Assembly (NCBI GenBank): GCA_905197955.1
Contig: CAJKAR010000004.1
Span: forward strand, 108,103-172,102
Direction: 5' to 3'
Source: an uncultured Lentisphaeria bacterium
GTDB lineage: Bacteria; Verrucomicrobiota; Lentisphaeria; Victivallales; UBA1829
DNA: 64,000 nt
Shown here: one piece after another, positions 40,973 to 49,712 of the stretch
Numbering within the stretch: position 1 is the first letter of the stretch
Layout: each line of letters starts with the position of its first letter
The notes under the pieces: generated by a model
Database searches by the model: none
Told to the model about the DNA's origin: nothing
What the model saw: only the letters and a program-made list of their open reading frames with translations
Program-made: the position numbers and the translations under genes

Positions 40973-41812
40973 ATGAGCAGCACAGAAATACATTTACGAA
41001 TGCCGGAACCGTGGATGTGGTATGAAAGCATGATTTATACCACAAGTTACTGTACAAAAATGCATCGACACTCCGCGTGGCAGCTTACGGCATCGCTTAG
41101 CGGGACCTTCCGCTTCCGGACGGAAAAGGAGGAAATCCTTCTGCCGCCGGGCGATTGGATTTTACTCTCGCCGGAACTGCTTCATGATGCCGGAAGCGAC
41201 TCGCCGACTTCCCGTGCCATGCAGATTTTTTTCCGTCGATTCCCGCACGATCTTCTGCCGGAGCTTGCGGACCACTTCAATCTCCGCCGGGGAATTTTCC
41301 GGACCGGGCACGGGTCCGTGGATGGATTTGCTCGAATCGCCGCGGATTTTCTCCAGAAGGCTCGGGATGCGGATCCGCTCGGCAAATCCTGGAGAAGTGT
41401 GCTCGGACTCGAATTTGCTCTCACGGCGCTTTCGGATCTGCAGGAGAAAACGGAGGAACGGCAGGCGATCCTTCCGGGAATCATCCGGGCGCTGGAATTT
41501 ATGGAGGAACATTTTGCCGAGCCGCTGGGGGTTACGGAATTTGCAGAGGCGGCGGGATTGTCGGAAAGCCGATTCGCCACGCTCTTTCATCGGGAAACGG
41601 GAACGACCCCGATGCATTTTTTCAATACGGTCCGACTGGGACATGCACAGAGTTTTCTGCTCAACGGGGCGTCCGTCGATGAAGCCGCGGAACGGGCCGG
41701 CTTCTCTTCCCCGCAATATTTCTGCCGCTATTTCCGGAAACAAACCGGGGTTTCGCCCGGAGCATTCCGGGCCAATCCCTTTGCGCACGGAGAAAGAGAG
41801 CGGTCTTCATGA
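40973..41812 (+). CDS. AraC-family transcriptional regulator
   Basis: 279 aa. N-terminal cupin-like sensor domain: HRHSAWQLTASLSGTFRFR, LLPPGDWILLSPELLHDAG. C-terminal double helix-turn-helix at about 185-275: FMEEHFAEPLGVTEFAEAAG, LSESRFATLFHRETGTTPM and AAERAGFSSPQYFCRYFRKQTGVSPGAFR. It likely senses a sugar and controls the divergent dehydroquinase-like/SDR operon or the following genes. The start has no ribosome-binding site and fits a leaderless mRNA. It overlaps the GntR-type gene by ATGA. Confidence 0.9.
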   Translation: MSSTEIHLRMPEPWMWYESMIYTTSYCTKMHRHSAWQLTASLSGTFRFRTEKEEILLPPGDWILLSPELLHDAGSDSPTSRAMQIFFRRFPHDLLPELADHFNLRRGIFRTGHGSVDGFARIAADFLQKARDADPLGKSWRSVLGLEFALTALSDLQEKTEERQAILPGIIRALEFMEEHFAEPLGVTEFAEAAGLSESRFATLFHRETGTTPMHFFNTVRLGHAQSFLLNGASVDEAAERAGFSSPQYFCRYFRKQTGVSPGAFRANPFAHGERERSS

Positions 41813-42939
41813 CGATCAAACGCATCAGAATGGCAGATCAGGTCAAGGAGGAGATCCTAGCCTCCATCGGGTCCGGAAAATTTGTGCCTGGTTCGAAACT
41901 TCCCTCGGTTCGACAGCTCAGTTGCGGACTGGGGGTCTCGCACGTCACGGCGGCACGGGCAGTTCGTGAACTCATCGACGAAGGAATCCTCGAAGTCCGG
42001 CGCGGGGCAGGAACCTTCGCCGCAGAAAAACTGCCGGAAAAACTCCTCCGCACCCAACATTCCCCTGCAAAAAACAAAACGCTCTATTTCTTTTTTCCAA
42101 CTCTGCAAAGCGCAAGCTCCTACCACAACTCCATTCTCTGCACGATTCAGCAGGAGGCCGAAAAACGAAACTGGAATCTCCGGATCAATCTGCTTTCTCC
42201 GGACAGATTCGAATCGGCAGCGGCGGATCCCGATGCAGCTGGAATTGTCTGTTCCACCGCGCCTCATCCGCTGATCCGGACTGGAGTACCTGTCATCAAC
42301 TACGGAATGACTGCTCAAAAAGAGATCCCCGCCGTCATCCCGGATAACTACAACGCCGGCTGCGCAGCCGGAATCCATCTCCGGAACAAAGGAATCGAAA
42401 CGATAGCCTTTGTCTCCAGCGCACCACGGGAAAGACCGGTGCCGGAACTCCATTTTCAGGAACGGTATCTCGGATTGTGCGACGCGCTCCGGTCCGCGGA
42501 CAACCATTCCCGGAACGGGATTCCGCTTCTTCACTGGGCAATCAACCATCCCTGCCGCAGAGAGGTGGAGGAATGGATCGCTTCCAGGGTACAGGGAGAA
42601 GCGGATGAGTATCCGGTTCTTGTGGTAGGCAATCGTTCCATGGCGGTGGAGATCGGCATCTATCTTTCTGCGGTCGGACTGCGGGTACCGGAGGATATCG
42701 GTCTGCTCTCCTTCATCAAACGCAACACCTCTGAACTTCAGATTCCGATAGACACCTTCGATTTTGATCATCGGCAGATGGGGGAACAGATCATGCTTCT
42801 TCTGGATCAGGCGCAGAAAGGAGGAAATCCGCCTTCCCGGATTCTGATCCCGATGACCCTGACGGAAGAGGGATCCGTCCGAAGCCTCCGAACCGTTCCA
42901 TCTCGTATCTCCGGCTCCCGGTCCCGTGCGCAGCAGTAA
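41809..42939 (+). CDS. GntR/PurR chimeric transcriptional regulator
   Basis: 376 aa. Residues 1-75 are a GntR winged helix (DQVKEEILASIGSGKFVPGSKLPSVRQL, HVTAARAVRELIDEGILEVRRGAGTF). Residues about 90-365 are a periplasmic-binding-protein-like sensor of the LacI/PurR type (DNYNAGCAAGIHLRNKGI, GLRVPEDIGLLSFIKRN, MGEQIMLLLDQ). This is the AraR-type layout of repressors that leave DNA on sugar binding. It is cotranscribed with the AraC gene and sits directly before the beta-galactosidase gene, whose promoter has a 17-bp palindrome; that is the likely operator. Confidence 0.9.
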   Translation: MTIKRIRMADQVKEEILASIGSGKFVPGSKLPSVRQLSCGLGVSHVTAARAVRELIDEGILEVRRGAGTFAAEKLPEKLLRTQHSPAKNKTLYFFFPTLQSASSYHNSILCTIQQEAEKRNWNLRINLLSPDRFESAAADPDAAGIVCSTAPHPLIRTGVPVINYGMTAQKEIPAVIPDNYNAGCAAGIHLRNKGIETIAFVSSAPRERPVPELHFQERYLGLCDALRSADNHSRNGIPLLHWAINHPCRREVEEWIASRVQGEADEYPVLVVGNRSMAVEIGIYLSAVGLRVPEDIGLLSFIKRNTSELQIPIDTFDFDHRQMGEQIMLLLDQAQKGGNPPSRILIPMTLTEEGSVRSLRTVPSRISGSRSRAQQ

Positions 42940-42964
42940 GAGCGGAATCTTTCCGGAATCCGAT

Positions 42965-42992
42965 TTGTTTTTCGGAAAATAAATTGTATTTT
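42965..42992 (+). promoter_or_regulatory. Beta-galactosidase promoter
   Basis: TTGTTT, 16-bp spacer, TATTTT. Transcription would start near 42999, inside the palindrome at 42996-43012. Confidence 0.6.
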
Positions 42993-42995
42993 TAT

Positions 42996-43012
42996 TCGGT
43001 TGCAACAACCGA
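42996..43012 (+). promoter_or_regulatory. Palindromic operator over the transcription start
   Basis: TCGGTTG-CAA-CAACCGA: perfect 7-bp inverted repeat with 3-nt centre. Its place over the predicted +1 fits repression. The adjacent GntR/PurR protein is the best candidate to bind it, by inference. Confidence 0.65.
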
Positions 43013-43032
43013 TTCAACCCAAGGAGCGATTT

Positions 43033-45840
43033 ATGACGATTGACTGGGAAACACGCGGAATGGAACTCCATCCTGCGGTGAATTCCGAAGCGGAGTCGCC
43101 GAACGAGTGGGAAAATCCCCTGATGACCGGGGAGAACAAACTGCCCCAGACCGCCTATCGGAACTACGACAGAACTCTTTCGCTGAACGGAATTTGGAAA
43201 TTTCAGTGGTATTCCTCTCCGGACCTCCTGCCGGAAAATCCGGACGAGATCCCCTTTACGGAAACAATGGAAGTCCCCTCTCATCCGGAACTCAACGGAT
43301 TCGGCATTCCCATCTACACGAACATTCAGTATCCGTTTCCGCCGCGCCCTCCCCTGGTGCCGCACGATTCCAATGCCGTCAGCAACTACCGTCGCGAATT
43401 TGAACTACCCGGAGAATGGAGGGGAAAACGGATTTTCATCTCCTTTCAGGGTGTGGACTCCTTTTTCCGTTTTTTTGTCAACGGCGTTTTTGCCGGATCC
43501 AGCAAAGGGAGCCGCAATCCGGCGGAGTTCGAACTGACCGATCTGGTTGCCGAGGGAAAAAACACCATCCAGGTGCAGGTCTACCGCTGGAGCGACGCAA
43601 CTTACATTGAGGATCAGGATATGTGGTGGCTCTCCGGCATTTTCCGCGATGTGTACCTGTATGCCGAAGAGGATTCCGCCATCAAAGATTTTGAAGTCAG
43701 GACGAGTCTGGAGGAACTCCGCGTCAAAGTCAGAACCGCTTATGAAGGCCCCGTGAAAATATCGCTCGACGGAGTGTTTGAAGATGAATTCGATCCGGAC
43801 TTTGAATACATCAGAAAAGTGGACGTTGAATCGTGGTCGGCGGAAACGCCGAAGCTCTACACGCTTGCACTGGAGACGCCGGGCGATCGGATCGTCACAC
43901 GCATCGGCTTCCGGACGGTCCGGATCGAAAACGGAGAACTTCTCATCAACAACCGTCCGGTTCTCCTGCGCGGAGTGAACCGCCACGAGTTCAACTGCCG
44001 CAGAGGACGCGCCATCACCGCAGAGGATATGCTCTGGGATATCAGGACCATGAAGGCGCATAACATCAACGCCGTCCGCTGTTCCCACTATCCGAACCGG
44101 AACCGCTGGTACGAGCTCTGCGATGAATACGGACTCTATGTCTTTGATGAAGCGGATCTGGAATCGCACGGCATGAAAGACGCCCTCTCCCGCGATCCCC
44201 GCTGGCGAAAGGCCTATCTCGACCGCGTGGAGCGGATGCTGGAACGGAACAAAAATCATCCTTGCGTGATAGCCTGGTCGATCGGCAATGAATCCGGGTT
44301 CGGACCGAATATCTCCGCCTGTGCGGATTACCTCCGGAGACGGGACAGCTCCCGTTTCATCAATTATTTCCACGCCGGAACAGACGAGTGCGTCGATGTG
44401 GTGGGACTGCATTATCCCTCTCTTGAAAAGATTCGGGAATTTCTTGCAGAAGAAAAATCCGGCCGTCCGGTTCTTCTGGAGGAATACGCGCATTCCATGG
44501 GCAACGGCACCGGGAACATGCGCGAATACTGGGAACTGATCGAAACGACTCCGCGTCTGATCGGCGGCTTTCTCTGGGACTGGATCGATCAGGGAATCGA
44601 ACGGCAAACCGAATCCGGGGAACGCTGGTTCGCTTATGGCGGAGATTTCGGCGACACTCCAAACGATGGAACCTTCTGCTTCAATGGAATCGTTGCACCG
44701 GAACGGCGCGTCAAACCGGCGCTGATGGATCTGAAACACACGTTCCGGCCGTTTGTTTTTGCATGCGGAAAGGATGGAGGAAAATTCGTTCTGACCGTCC
44801 GGAACCGTTACTCCTTCCGGAATCTGAATGAGTTCAGAACGCAGATCAACGGAGCTCTTGTTTCCATCGACTGCGCCCCGGGGCAAACGGCAGAAGTGGA
44901 TCTTGCCAGAGTGGATCTCTCCGGAGAAACACTTGATATCTATGTATTCGATCATGGATACAGTGTCACCGAAGAGCAGTTCCCGCTGCGCCCCCGGGAA
45001 AATGAGATTTCATCGTATTCCCCGCTCCAGCTTGCAGAGAAAAACGATGACATCATCCGCTTCGGTCCGTTCACATTCTGTGCGGAAACCGGAATGCTGA
45101 AACAGTGGAAAATCGGATCGACGGAGCTGCTTGCCGATGAGATTCGTTTTCAGGCATGGCGTGCACCGACTTGCAACGACCGTCCGTTTATCGAATCGTG
45201 GCGCAAAGCCGGACTCGACAGAATCATCATGAAGACAACACGAGTTTCCGTGGATGGAAACCGGATCACGACGGAACAGAGTTCTGATCCCTTTTCCGCC
45301 GTTTTCCGGTATACGCTTCTGGAAGATGCGCTGGATCTCCACTGCGAGTTCACACCCCGCTGCGAACTGCCGTGTCTTCCGCGGATCGGAATCCGTCTGA
45401 TTCTTCCGGACGAGTTCCGGATGTTCTCCTGGTATGGGCGCGGACCTTTTGAAACCTATCGGGATCGCAAGCTCGGAGCATGGTTCGGCGACTATGCCCG
45501 TCCTGTGGAAAATCTCTGGTACGACTATGTTACGCCGCAGGAGAACGGCAATCTCTGCGATGTCACCCGTGCGGAACTCAAAAACGAGTCCGGTACGGGA
45601 ATCGGACTGCGGACAACCGTTCCGCTCGAAACCAGCGTTCACTTCTGGACCGCCGAAGAGATCGAACAGGCAGCACACCGTTTCGAACTGCCGGAACGCA
45701 GAAAAACGGTCTGGAACATTGATTACGCAAATGCTGGAGTCGGCAACGGAAGCCATGGTCCCGGGACGCTGGAAAAATATCGGATTGCACCCGGAAAGAT
45801 CACCTTTTCCATCCGTCTGGAAAGTCTAAGGAAATCCTAA
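43033..45840 (+). CDS. Beta-galactosidase, GH2 family (LacZ-like)
   Basis: 935 aa from ATG 43033 with AAGGAG 6 nt upstream. Domain order as in LacZ: jelly roll (LSLNGIWKFQWYSSPDLLP, EVPSHPELNGFG), Ig-like domain, TIM barrel (LLRGVNRHEFN, RCSHYPNRNRWYELCDEYG), second Ig domain, and a C-terminal Bgal_small_N-type domain (RFGPFTFCAETG, FSWYGRGPFETYRDRK). The acid/base Glu is in AWSIGNESGFG, the nucleophile in PVLLEEYAHSMGN. No signal peptide, so cytoplasmic. It hydrolyses beta-galactosides taken up by the cell. Regulated through the palindrome at 42996. Confidence 0.93.
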   Translation: MTIDWETRGMELHPAVNSEAESPNEWENPLMTGENKLPQTAYRNYDRTLSLNGIWKFQWYSSPDLLPENPDEIPFTETMEVPSHPELNGFGIPIYTNIQYPFPPRPPLVPHDSNAVSNYRREFELPGEWRGKRIFISFQGVDSFFRFFVNGVFAGSSKGSRNPAEFELTDLVAEGKNTIQVQVYRWSDATYIEDQDMWWLSGIFRDVYLYAEEDSAIKDFEVRTSLEELRVKVRTAYEGPVKISLDGVFEDEFDPDFEYIRKVDVESWSAETPKLYTLALETPGDRIVTRIGFRTVRIENGELLINNRPVLLRGVNRHEFNCRRGRAITAEDMLWDIRTMKAHNINAVRCSHYPNRNRWYELCDEYGLYVFDEADLESHGMKDALSRDPRWRKAYLDRVERMLERNKNHPCVIAWSIGNESGFGPNISACADYLRRRDSSRFINYFHAGTDECVDVVGLHYPSLEKIREFLAEEKSGRPVLLEEYAHSMGNGTGNMREYWELIETTPRLIGGFLWDWIDQGIERQTESGERWFAYGGDFGDTPNDGTFCFNGIVAPERRVKPALMDLKHTFRPFVFACGKDGGKFVLTVRNRYSFRNLNEFRTQINGALVSIDCAPGQTAEVDLARVDLSGETLDIYVFDHGYSVTEEQFPLRPRENEISSYSPLQLAEKNDDIIRFGPFTFCAETGMLKQWKIGSTELLADEIRFQAWRAPTCNDRPFIESWRKAGLDRIIMKTTRVSVDGNRITTEQSSDPFSAVFRYTLLEDALDLHCEFTPRCELPCLPRIGIRLILPDEFRMFSWYGRGPFETYRDRKLGAWFGDYARPVENLWYDYVTPQENGNLCDVTRAELKNESGTGIGLRTTVPLETSVHFWTAEEIEQAAHRFELPERRKTVWNIDYANAGVGNGSHGPGTLEKYRIAPGKITFSIRLESLRKS

Positions 45841-45870
45841 GCAGAGATTTCCAGCGAAACGGGGAAACGT

Positions 45871-46725
45871 TCAGGCGGAAAAGATCCGTCTGAACAGACT
45901 TTCCTTCCGGAGATGTCCGCCATAGCTCAGGTCGGGATTCAGGCGGAAGCGGAAGCATTCCCGTTTTCCTCCGGCAATCCGGATGGAATCACTTCCCGCG
46001 GCGAACTCGGCGACCGTGGGGGAAAATACAACAACAGCGGCACTCAGATACGGTTTTTTCTCCGCATGGTACTCCATGGAGACAAGTTGCCAGTCGTAAC
46101 TGCGCCCGGCGAACATGGATTCCAGAACCTGCTGCAACGCCGGCGAATTCCGCAGATCCAGCGAGGAAACCTTTTTCAAGGCGGGAGAGGAAAGCTGAAG
46201 ACGTTTTGCCGGATCGAATTCAAAAAATTCCAGTCCCTCCCCTTTGTCCAGAGAGACCCGGAAATGAAAGGTGTATTTTTTTCCACGTTCCAGAGCAATG
46301 GACGGGAAACGCTCCTCCAGAGAAAAATGATCCGTCACAGATGAAACAAAATCGTAACGGATATTGAAAACTCTTCGTCCGTCCGGAAGGATCACCGGTC
46401 GGAGCACCATATCCCAGCAGTAGAGCGTCACAGGCGAAAGACGCTTCAAAAGCCGCAGTCCCGTCTCGCGGAGAACCGGCAGATCCGACTCCTCGAATTT
46501 CTGAGGCCGTCCCCGATCCTCCTTTCCGAACCACACCCCCCGGTATTCAATAAAAAACATCAGCCACAGGATCCCGGCGACAAAACCGATCAATCCCAGA
46601 ACCACAACAACAAAAAACAATACCGGGAAACGTTCCCGCAACGCGGATGCCGGCAATGTCAGCAGATAGGGCAGCAGACATATCGGTGCGGCATATCCAA
46701 TCCAATGGAACAAGGTACGGTTCAT
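45871..46725 (-). CDS. Membrane-anchored protein of unknown function
   Basis: 284 aa. Two transmembrane segments at residues about 10-28 and 33-58 (FPVLFFVVVVLGLIGFVAG, ILWLMFFI), then a soluble part of 220 residues: RLSPVTLYCWDMVLRPVILP, DGRRVFNIRYDFVSSVTD, FHFRVSLDKGEGLEFFEF. The DUF3592-like flow of a short membrane anchor followed by a beta domain is suggestive only; no family is recognised. It converges on the beta-galactosidase gene and diverges from the asparaginase-like gene. Confidence 0.72.
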   Translation of the reverse strand: MNRTLFHWIGYAAPICLLPYLLTLPASALRERFPVLFFVVVVLGLIGFVAGILWLMFFIEYRGVWFGKEDRGRPQKFEESDLPVLRETGLRLLKRLSPVTLYCWDMVLRPVILPDGRRVFNIRYDFVSSVTDHFSLEERFPSIALERGKKYTFHFRVSLDKGEGLEFFEFDPAKRLQLSSPALKKVSSLDLRNSPALQQVLESMFAGRSYDWQLVSMEYHAEKKPYLSAAVVVFSPTVAEFAAGSDSIRIAGGKRECFRFRLNPDLSYGGHLRKESLFRRIFSA

Positions 46726-46849
46726 ACTCTCTCAATCGCCTTTCTGAATGTAAAGAAGTGAAAACGATAACCTACATTCCATTTCTGCGAATTCAAGGTG
46801 CTCCCCGGAAAAACGCACTGTTTCCGCAGAAAAATCCCGTGTCGGGACG

Positions 46850-46878
46850 TTGCCATTTTCGCAGTGTCATGATATATT
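46850..46878 (+). promoter_or_regulatory. Promoter of the asparaginase-like gene
   Basis: TTGCCA, 17-bp spacer, TATATT; ATG at 46920. Confidence 0.6.
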
Positions 46879-46919
46879 ACCGCAATTTGAACGATTTTTT
46901 AACAAAAAGGATATTCACC

Positions 46920-48014
46920 ATGAACTGGAAACCTTTTTTACTCCCCGCCCTCCCCGCTCTTCTACTGTTTGCAGGAGCCTGTTCCACCGGTAGCGGAATC
47001 TCCGCTTTTTCCCCGTTTTCCTCCTCCCAGGAACAGACTAAACAGCAGAAACCGCAGATCTATCTGTACGCCACCGGAGAAGGAATCATTGACAAAACAA
47101 AGGCAAATGAGGAAAAAGCTCTTCAGAAAGTCACTCAGATTCTCCGGACAGAACCCGTATTCAGCAATCTGGCGGAAATCCATTTTGTCCATCCATTTCA
47201 CTTGAACGGAAAGAAAATCACCGGAGCAGACTGGCTCAAACTGGCGCGCAACATTCAGGCAACACTCGATAAACCGGAAGTCTCCGGCATTGTCATCACT
47301 CATGATCTGAGTTCCCTGGAAGACACCGCCTATTTTCTGAATCTGCTGATCCGGTCCGATAAACCGATCGTTCTGGTAAAAACCATCTCCCCGGTCAAAA
47401 CCGTCACAACGGAAAGCATCATGAACTTTTACAACGCTCTTGCGGCCGCGGCGAGTCCCGATTCCCGCGGAATGGGCGTTCTTGTCTCCATGAACGACAC
47501 CCTCTATGCGGCAAGAGATGCCGCCGGAGCCCCTTCCGGCAGTACGGAGATCTTCCGTGGCGGAGAATACGGTCCGCTCGGCTTCGTCATCAACGGCAAG
47601 CCGCAGTATTATCATAAAACGACCAGAAGACATACGACTCTGACAGAATTCGATCTGGAATCCATCCGTGAACTCCCCCGGGTCCGGACGACTTATCTTT
47701 ATGCGGACAACTCTCCGCAGGAGATTCTCACCTGGCTCAAGGAAGGCGTCAAGGGGATTGTGGTAGACTGCAGCGGGGAAGGCATTTTGAAACCGGCTGT
47801 CAGAAACGCTTTGAAGGAGGCTGTCAAAAAAGGAGTCGTTGTCGTGCTCTCCTCCCGGACGGGATCGCCAGCCGATATCAAGGATGAGGAACTTCGGAAA
47901 AATGTCGTACTCGACAGTTCCCTCACTCCTCAGAAAGCCGGAATTCTCCTGATGCTGGCCTTGACTCAAACCAGCGATCTAGCTAAAATTCAGGAATATT
48001 TCAATCATTACTGA
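46920..48014 (+). CDS. Type II asparaginase-like lipoprotein, probably inactive
   Basis: 364 aa. The signal peptide ends in FAGAC, lipidating Cys 21; an acidic/Ser linker follows. The rest aligns along its length with secreted type II L-asparaginases (IYLYATGEGIID, GIVITH, EDTAYFLNLLI, GMGVLVSMNDTLYAARD, EYGPLGFVINGK, LRKNVVLDSSLTPQKAGILLMLALTQT). The first catalytic Thr is kept (T52 in ATGEG), but the HGTDT motif that supplies Thr and Asp reads HDLSS (residues 128-132), and the RDxxK lysine is Gly 203. Loss of three of the catalytic residues suggests it no longer hydrolyses asparagine and may bind a ligand at the cell surface. Confidence 0.85.
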   Translation: MNWKPFLLPALPALLLFAGACSTGSGISAFSPFSSSQEQTKQQKPQIYLYATGEGIIDKTKANEEKALQKVTQILRTEPVFSNLAEIHFVHPFHLNGKKITGADWLKLARNIQATLDKPEVSGIVITHDLSSLEDTAYFLNLLIRSDKPIVLVKTISPVKTVTTESIMNFYNALAAAASPDSRGMGVLVSMNDTLYAARDAAGAPSGSTEIFRGGEYGPLGFVINGKPQYYHKTTRRHTTLTEFDLESIRELPRVRTTYLYADNSPQEILTWLKEGVKGIVVDCSGEGILKPAVRNALKEAVKKGVVVVLSSRTGSPADIKDEELRKNVVLDSSLTPQKAGILLMLALTQTSDLAKIQEYFNHY

Positions 48015-48061
48015 GCTCGCACGCCGGGGAAAAATATATAAAAGAAACTCCCCGGCAGAAC

Positions 48062-48090
48062 TTGACGATTTTCCTTTTACGGATTAGATT
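48062..48090 (+). promoter_or_regulatory. Promoter of the PurF-like gene
   Basis: TTGACG, 17-bp spacer, TAGATT; AAGAGG and ATG at 48165 follow. Confidence 0.55.
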
Positions 48091-48164
48091 GAAAGACATA
48101 TCTGTTGATTTTGTCTTAATTTCATAAAAACATACAGCTTGCAACACAAAAAGAGGCATTGATT

Positions 48165-49604
48165 ATGGGCGGATTTTTCGGAGTGGTCTCCAGGGAGGAC
48201 TGTGTCACAGACCTGTTCTATGGTACGGATTATCATTCACATCTGGGCACAAAGCGTGGAGGAATGGCTATCACAAATTCTGACGGATGCATTGTCCGCT
48301 CCATTCATGACATCACCAATTCCCAGTTCCGCTCCAAATTTGATTCGGAACTCTCCCAGTTTGAAGGCCGAAGCGGAATCGGCATCATCAGCGATTACGA
48401 GGATCAGCCGCTGATTATCGGATCCCATCTGGGGATTTTCGCGATCGTCACAGTCGGCAAAGTCAACAACATCAAGGAACTTACAACAGGCAGCGGATCA
48501 GAGAGGATTGCTCACTTCTTCTCTGAAATGAGCGGAGGGGAATTCAACCCCACCGAGGTGGTCGCCGCACTGGTCAATACAAAACCGACCGTCGAAGAGG
48601 GAATTGCCTACGCACTCTCCAAAATCGAAGGTTCCTGTTCTCTGCTCCTCATGGTGAACGGAGTTGTCTATGCCGCCCGCGACAACTGGGGACGAACCCC
48701 CGTCGTCATCGGACAGAAAAACGGAGCGTTCGCGGCCGCCATGGAAACCACCGCCCTGCCCAATCTTGACTATGTCTTTTCCAAAGAACTCGGTCCCGGT
48801 GAAATCGTCAAACTGATCCCCGATGAAATGGTCCAGATCCGCAAACCGCTCCCCCACATGCAGATCTGTGCATTCTTCTGGGTCTACTTCGGCTATCCCT
48901 CCTCCAATTATGAAGGGACTAATACGGAGACGGTCCGTTACAAAAACGGGGCTCTGATGGCGGAGAAGGAAAATGTCGATGTGGACTCCATCTGCGGCAT
49001 TCCCGATTCCGGAGTCGCCCATGCGATCGGCTATTCCAACGCCTGTCACAAGCCCTACATGCGTGCTCTTGTCAAATATACTCCGACCTGGCCGCGCAGT
49101 TTCATGCCTCAGACTCAGGCGGCACGGAATCTTGTTGCAAAAATGAAGCTGATTCCCATTGATGAACAGATTCGCGGACGCCGTCTTCTTTTCTGCGATG
49201 ACTCCATTGTCCGCGGCACTCAGTTCAAGAACATTGCGGCCCGTCTCTATGAACGCGGCGCTCTGGAAGTCCATATGCGTTCCGCATCGCCGCCGCTCTG
49301 CTTCCCCTGCAAGTTCCTGAATTTCTCCCGGTCCAAATCCATTCTGGATCTTGCGGCCCGTCGAGTCATCAACACGCTGGAAGGCGGAGAACCGTCCGAT
49401 GAGGTCCTGAAAGAATACATCACAGCAGGTACGGAACGGTATGAGAAAATGGTCGAAGCCATCCGGAAGAATCTCGGTCTGACTTCGCTGAAATACCAGA
49501 GCATCGAAAAACTGGTCGAGGCCATCGGTCTGCCGAAAGAGAAAATCTGCACCTACTGCTTTGATGGCTGTGACGGTTCCTGTGGAGGATGTTCCTCCAA
49601 ATAA
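48165..49604 (+). CDS. Amidophosphoribosyltransferase-like protein without Cys nucleophile
   Basis: 479 aa from ATG 48165. The N-terminal half is a class II glutamine amidotransferase fold and the C-terminal half a PRTase with PRPP loop LLFCDDSIVRGTQ, as in PurF, which makes phosphoribosylamine. PurF needs Cys as the first residue after Met removal; here the start reads M-G-G-F-F-G-V-V, so glutamine hydrolysis by the usual route is not possible. The C-terminus ends in a Cys-rich tail (CTYCFDGCDGSCGGC). An ammonia-using or repurposed enzyme is possible. It is a single gene with its own promoter and terminator. Confidence 0.85.
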   Translation: MGGFFGVVSREDCVTDLFYGTDYHSHLGTKRGGMAITNSDGCIVRSIHDITNSQFRSKFDSELSQFEGRSGIGIISDYEDQPLIIGSHLGIFAIVTVGKVNNIKELTTGSGSERIAHFFSEMSGGEFNPTEVVAALVNTKPTVEEGIAYALSKIEGSCSLLLMVNGVVYAARDNWGRTPVVIGQKNGAFAAAMETTALPNLDYVFSKELGPGEIVKLIPDEMVQIRKPLPHMQICAFFWVYFGYPSSNYEGTNTETVRYKNGALMAEKENVDVDSICGIPDSGVAHAIGYSNACHKPYMRALVKYTPTWPRSFMPQTQAARNLVAKMKLIPIDEQIRGRRLLFCDDSIVRGTQFKNIAARLYERGALEVHMRSASPPLCFPCKFLNFSRSKSILDLAARRVINTLEGGEPSDEVLKEYITAGTERYEKMVEAIRKNLGLTSLKYQSIEKLVEAIGLPKEKICTYCFDGCDGSCGGCSSK

Positions 49605-49652
49605 AGCCGTATCTTTTTCGCGCGGAACGGATCGTGATCATTCCGCCGGACG

Positions 49653-49700
49653 AAAAAAAGCCGTTGTCCTTTTCCGGGACAACGGCTTTCTCGTTTTTCA
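49653..49700. terminator. Bidirectional terminator
   Basis: AAAGCCGTTGTCC and GGACAACGGCTTT pair over 13 bp around 7 nt. Minus strand has seven T after the stem, plus strand CTCGTTTTTC. It serves the PurF-like gene and the convergent oxidoreductase operon. Confidence 0.85.
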
Positions 49701-49712
49701 AAAACGCGGATT

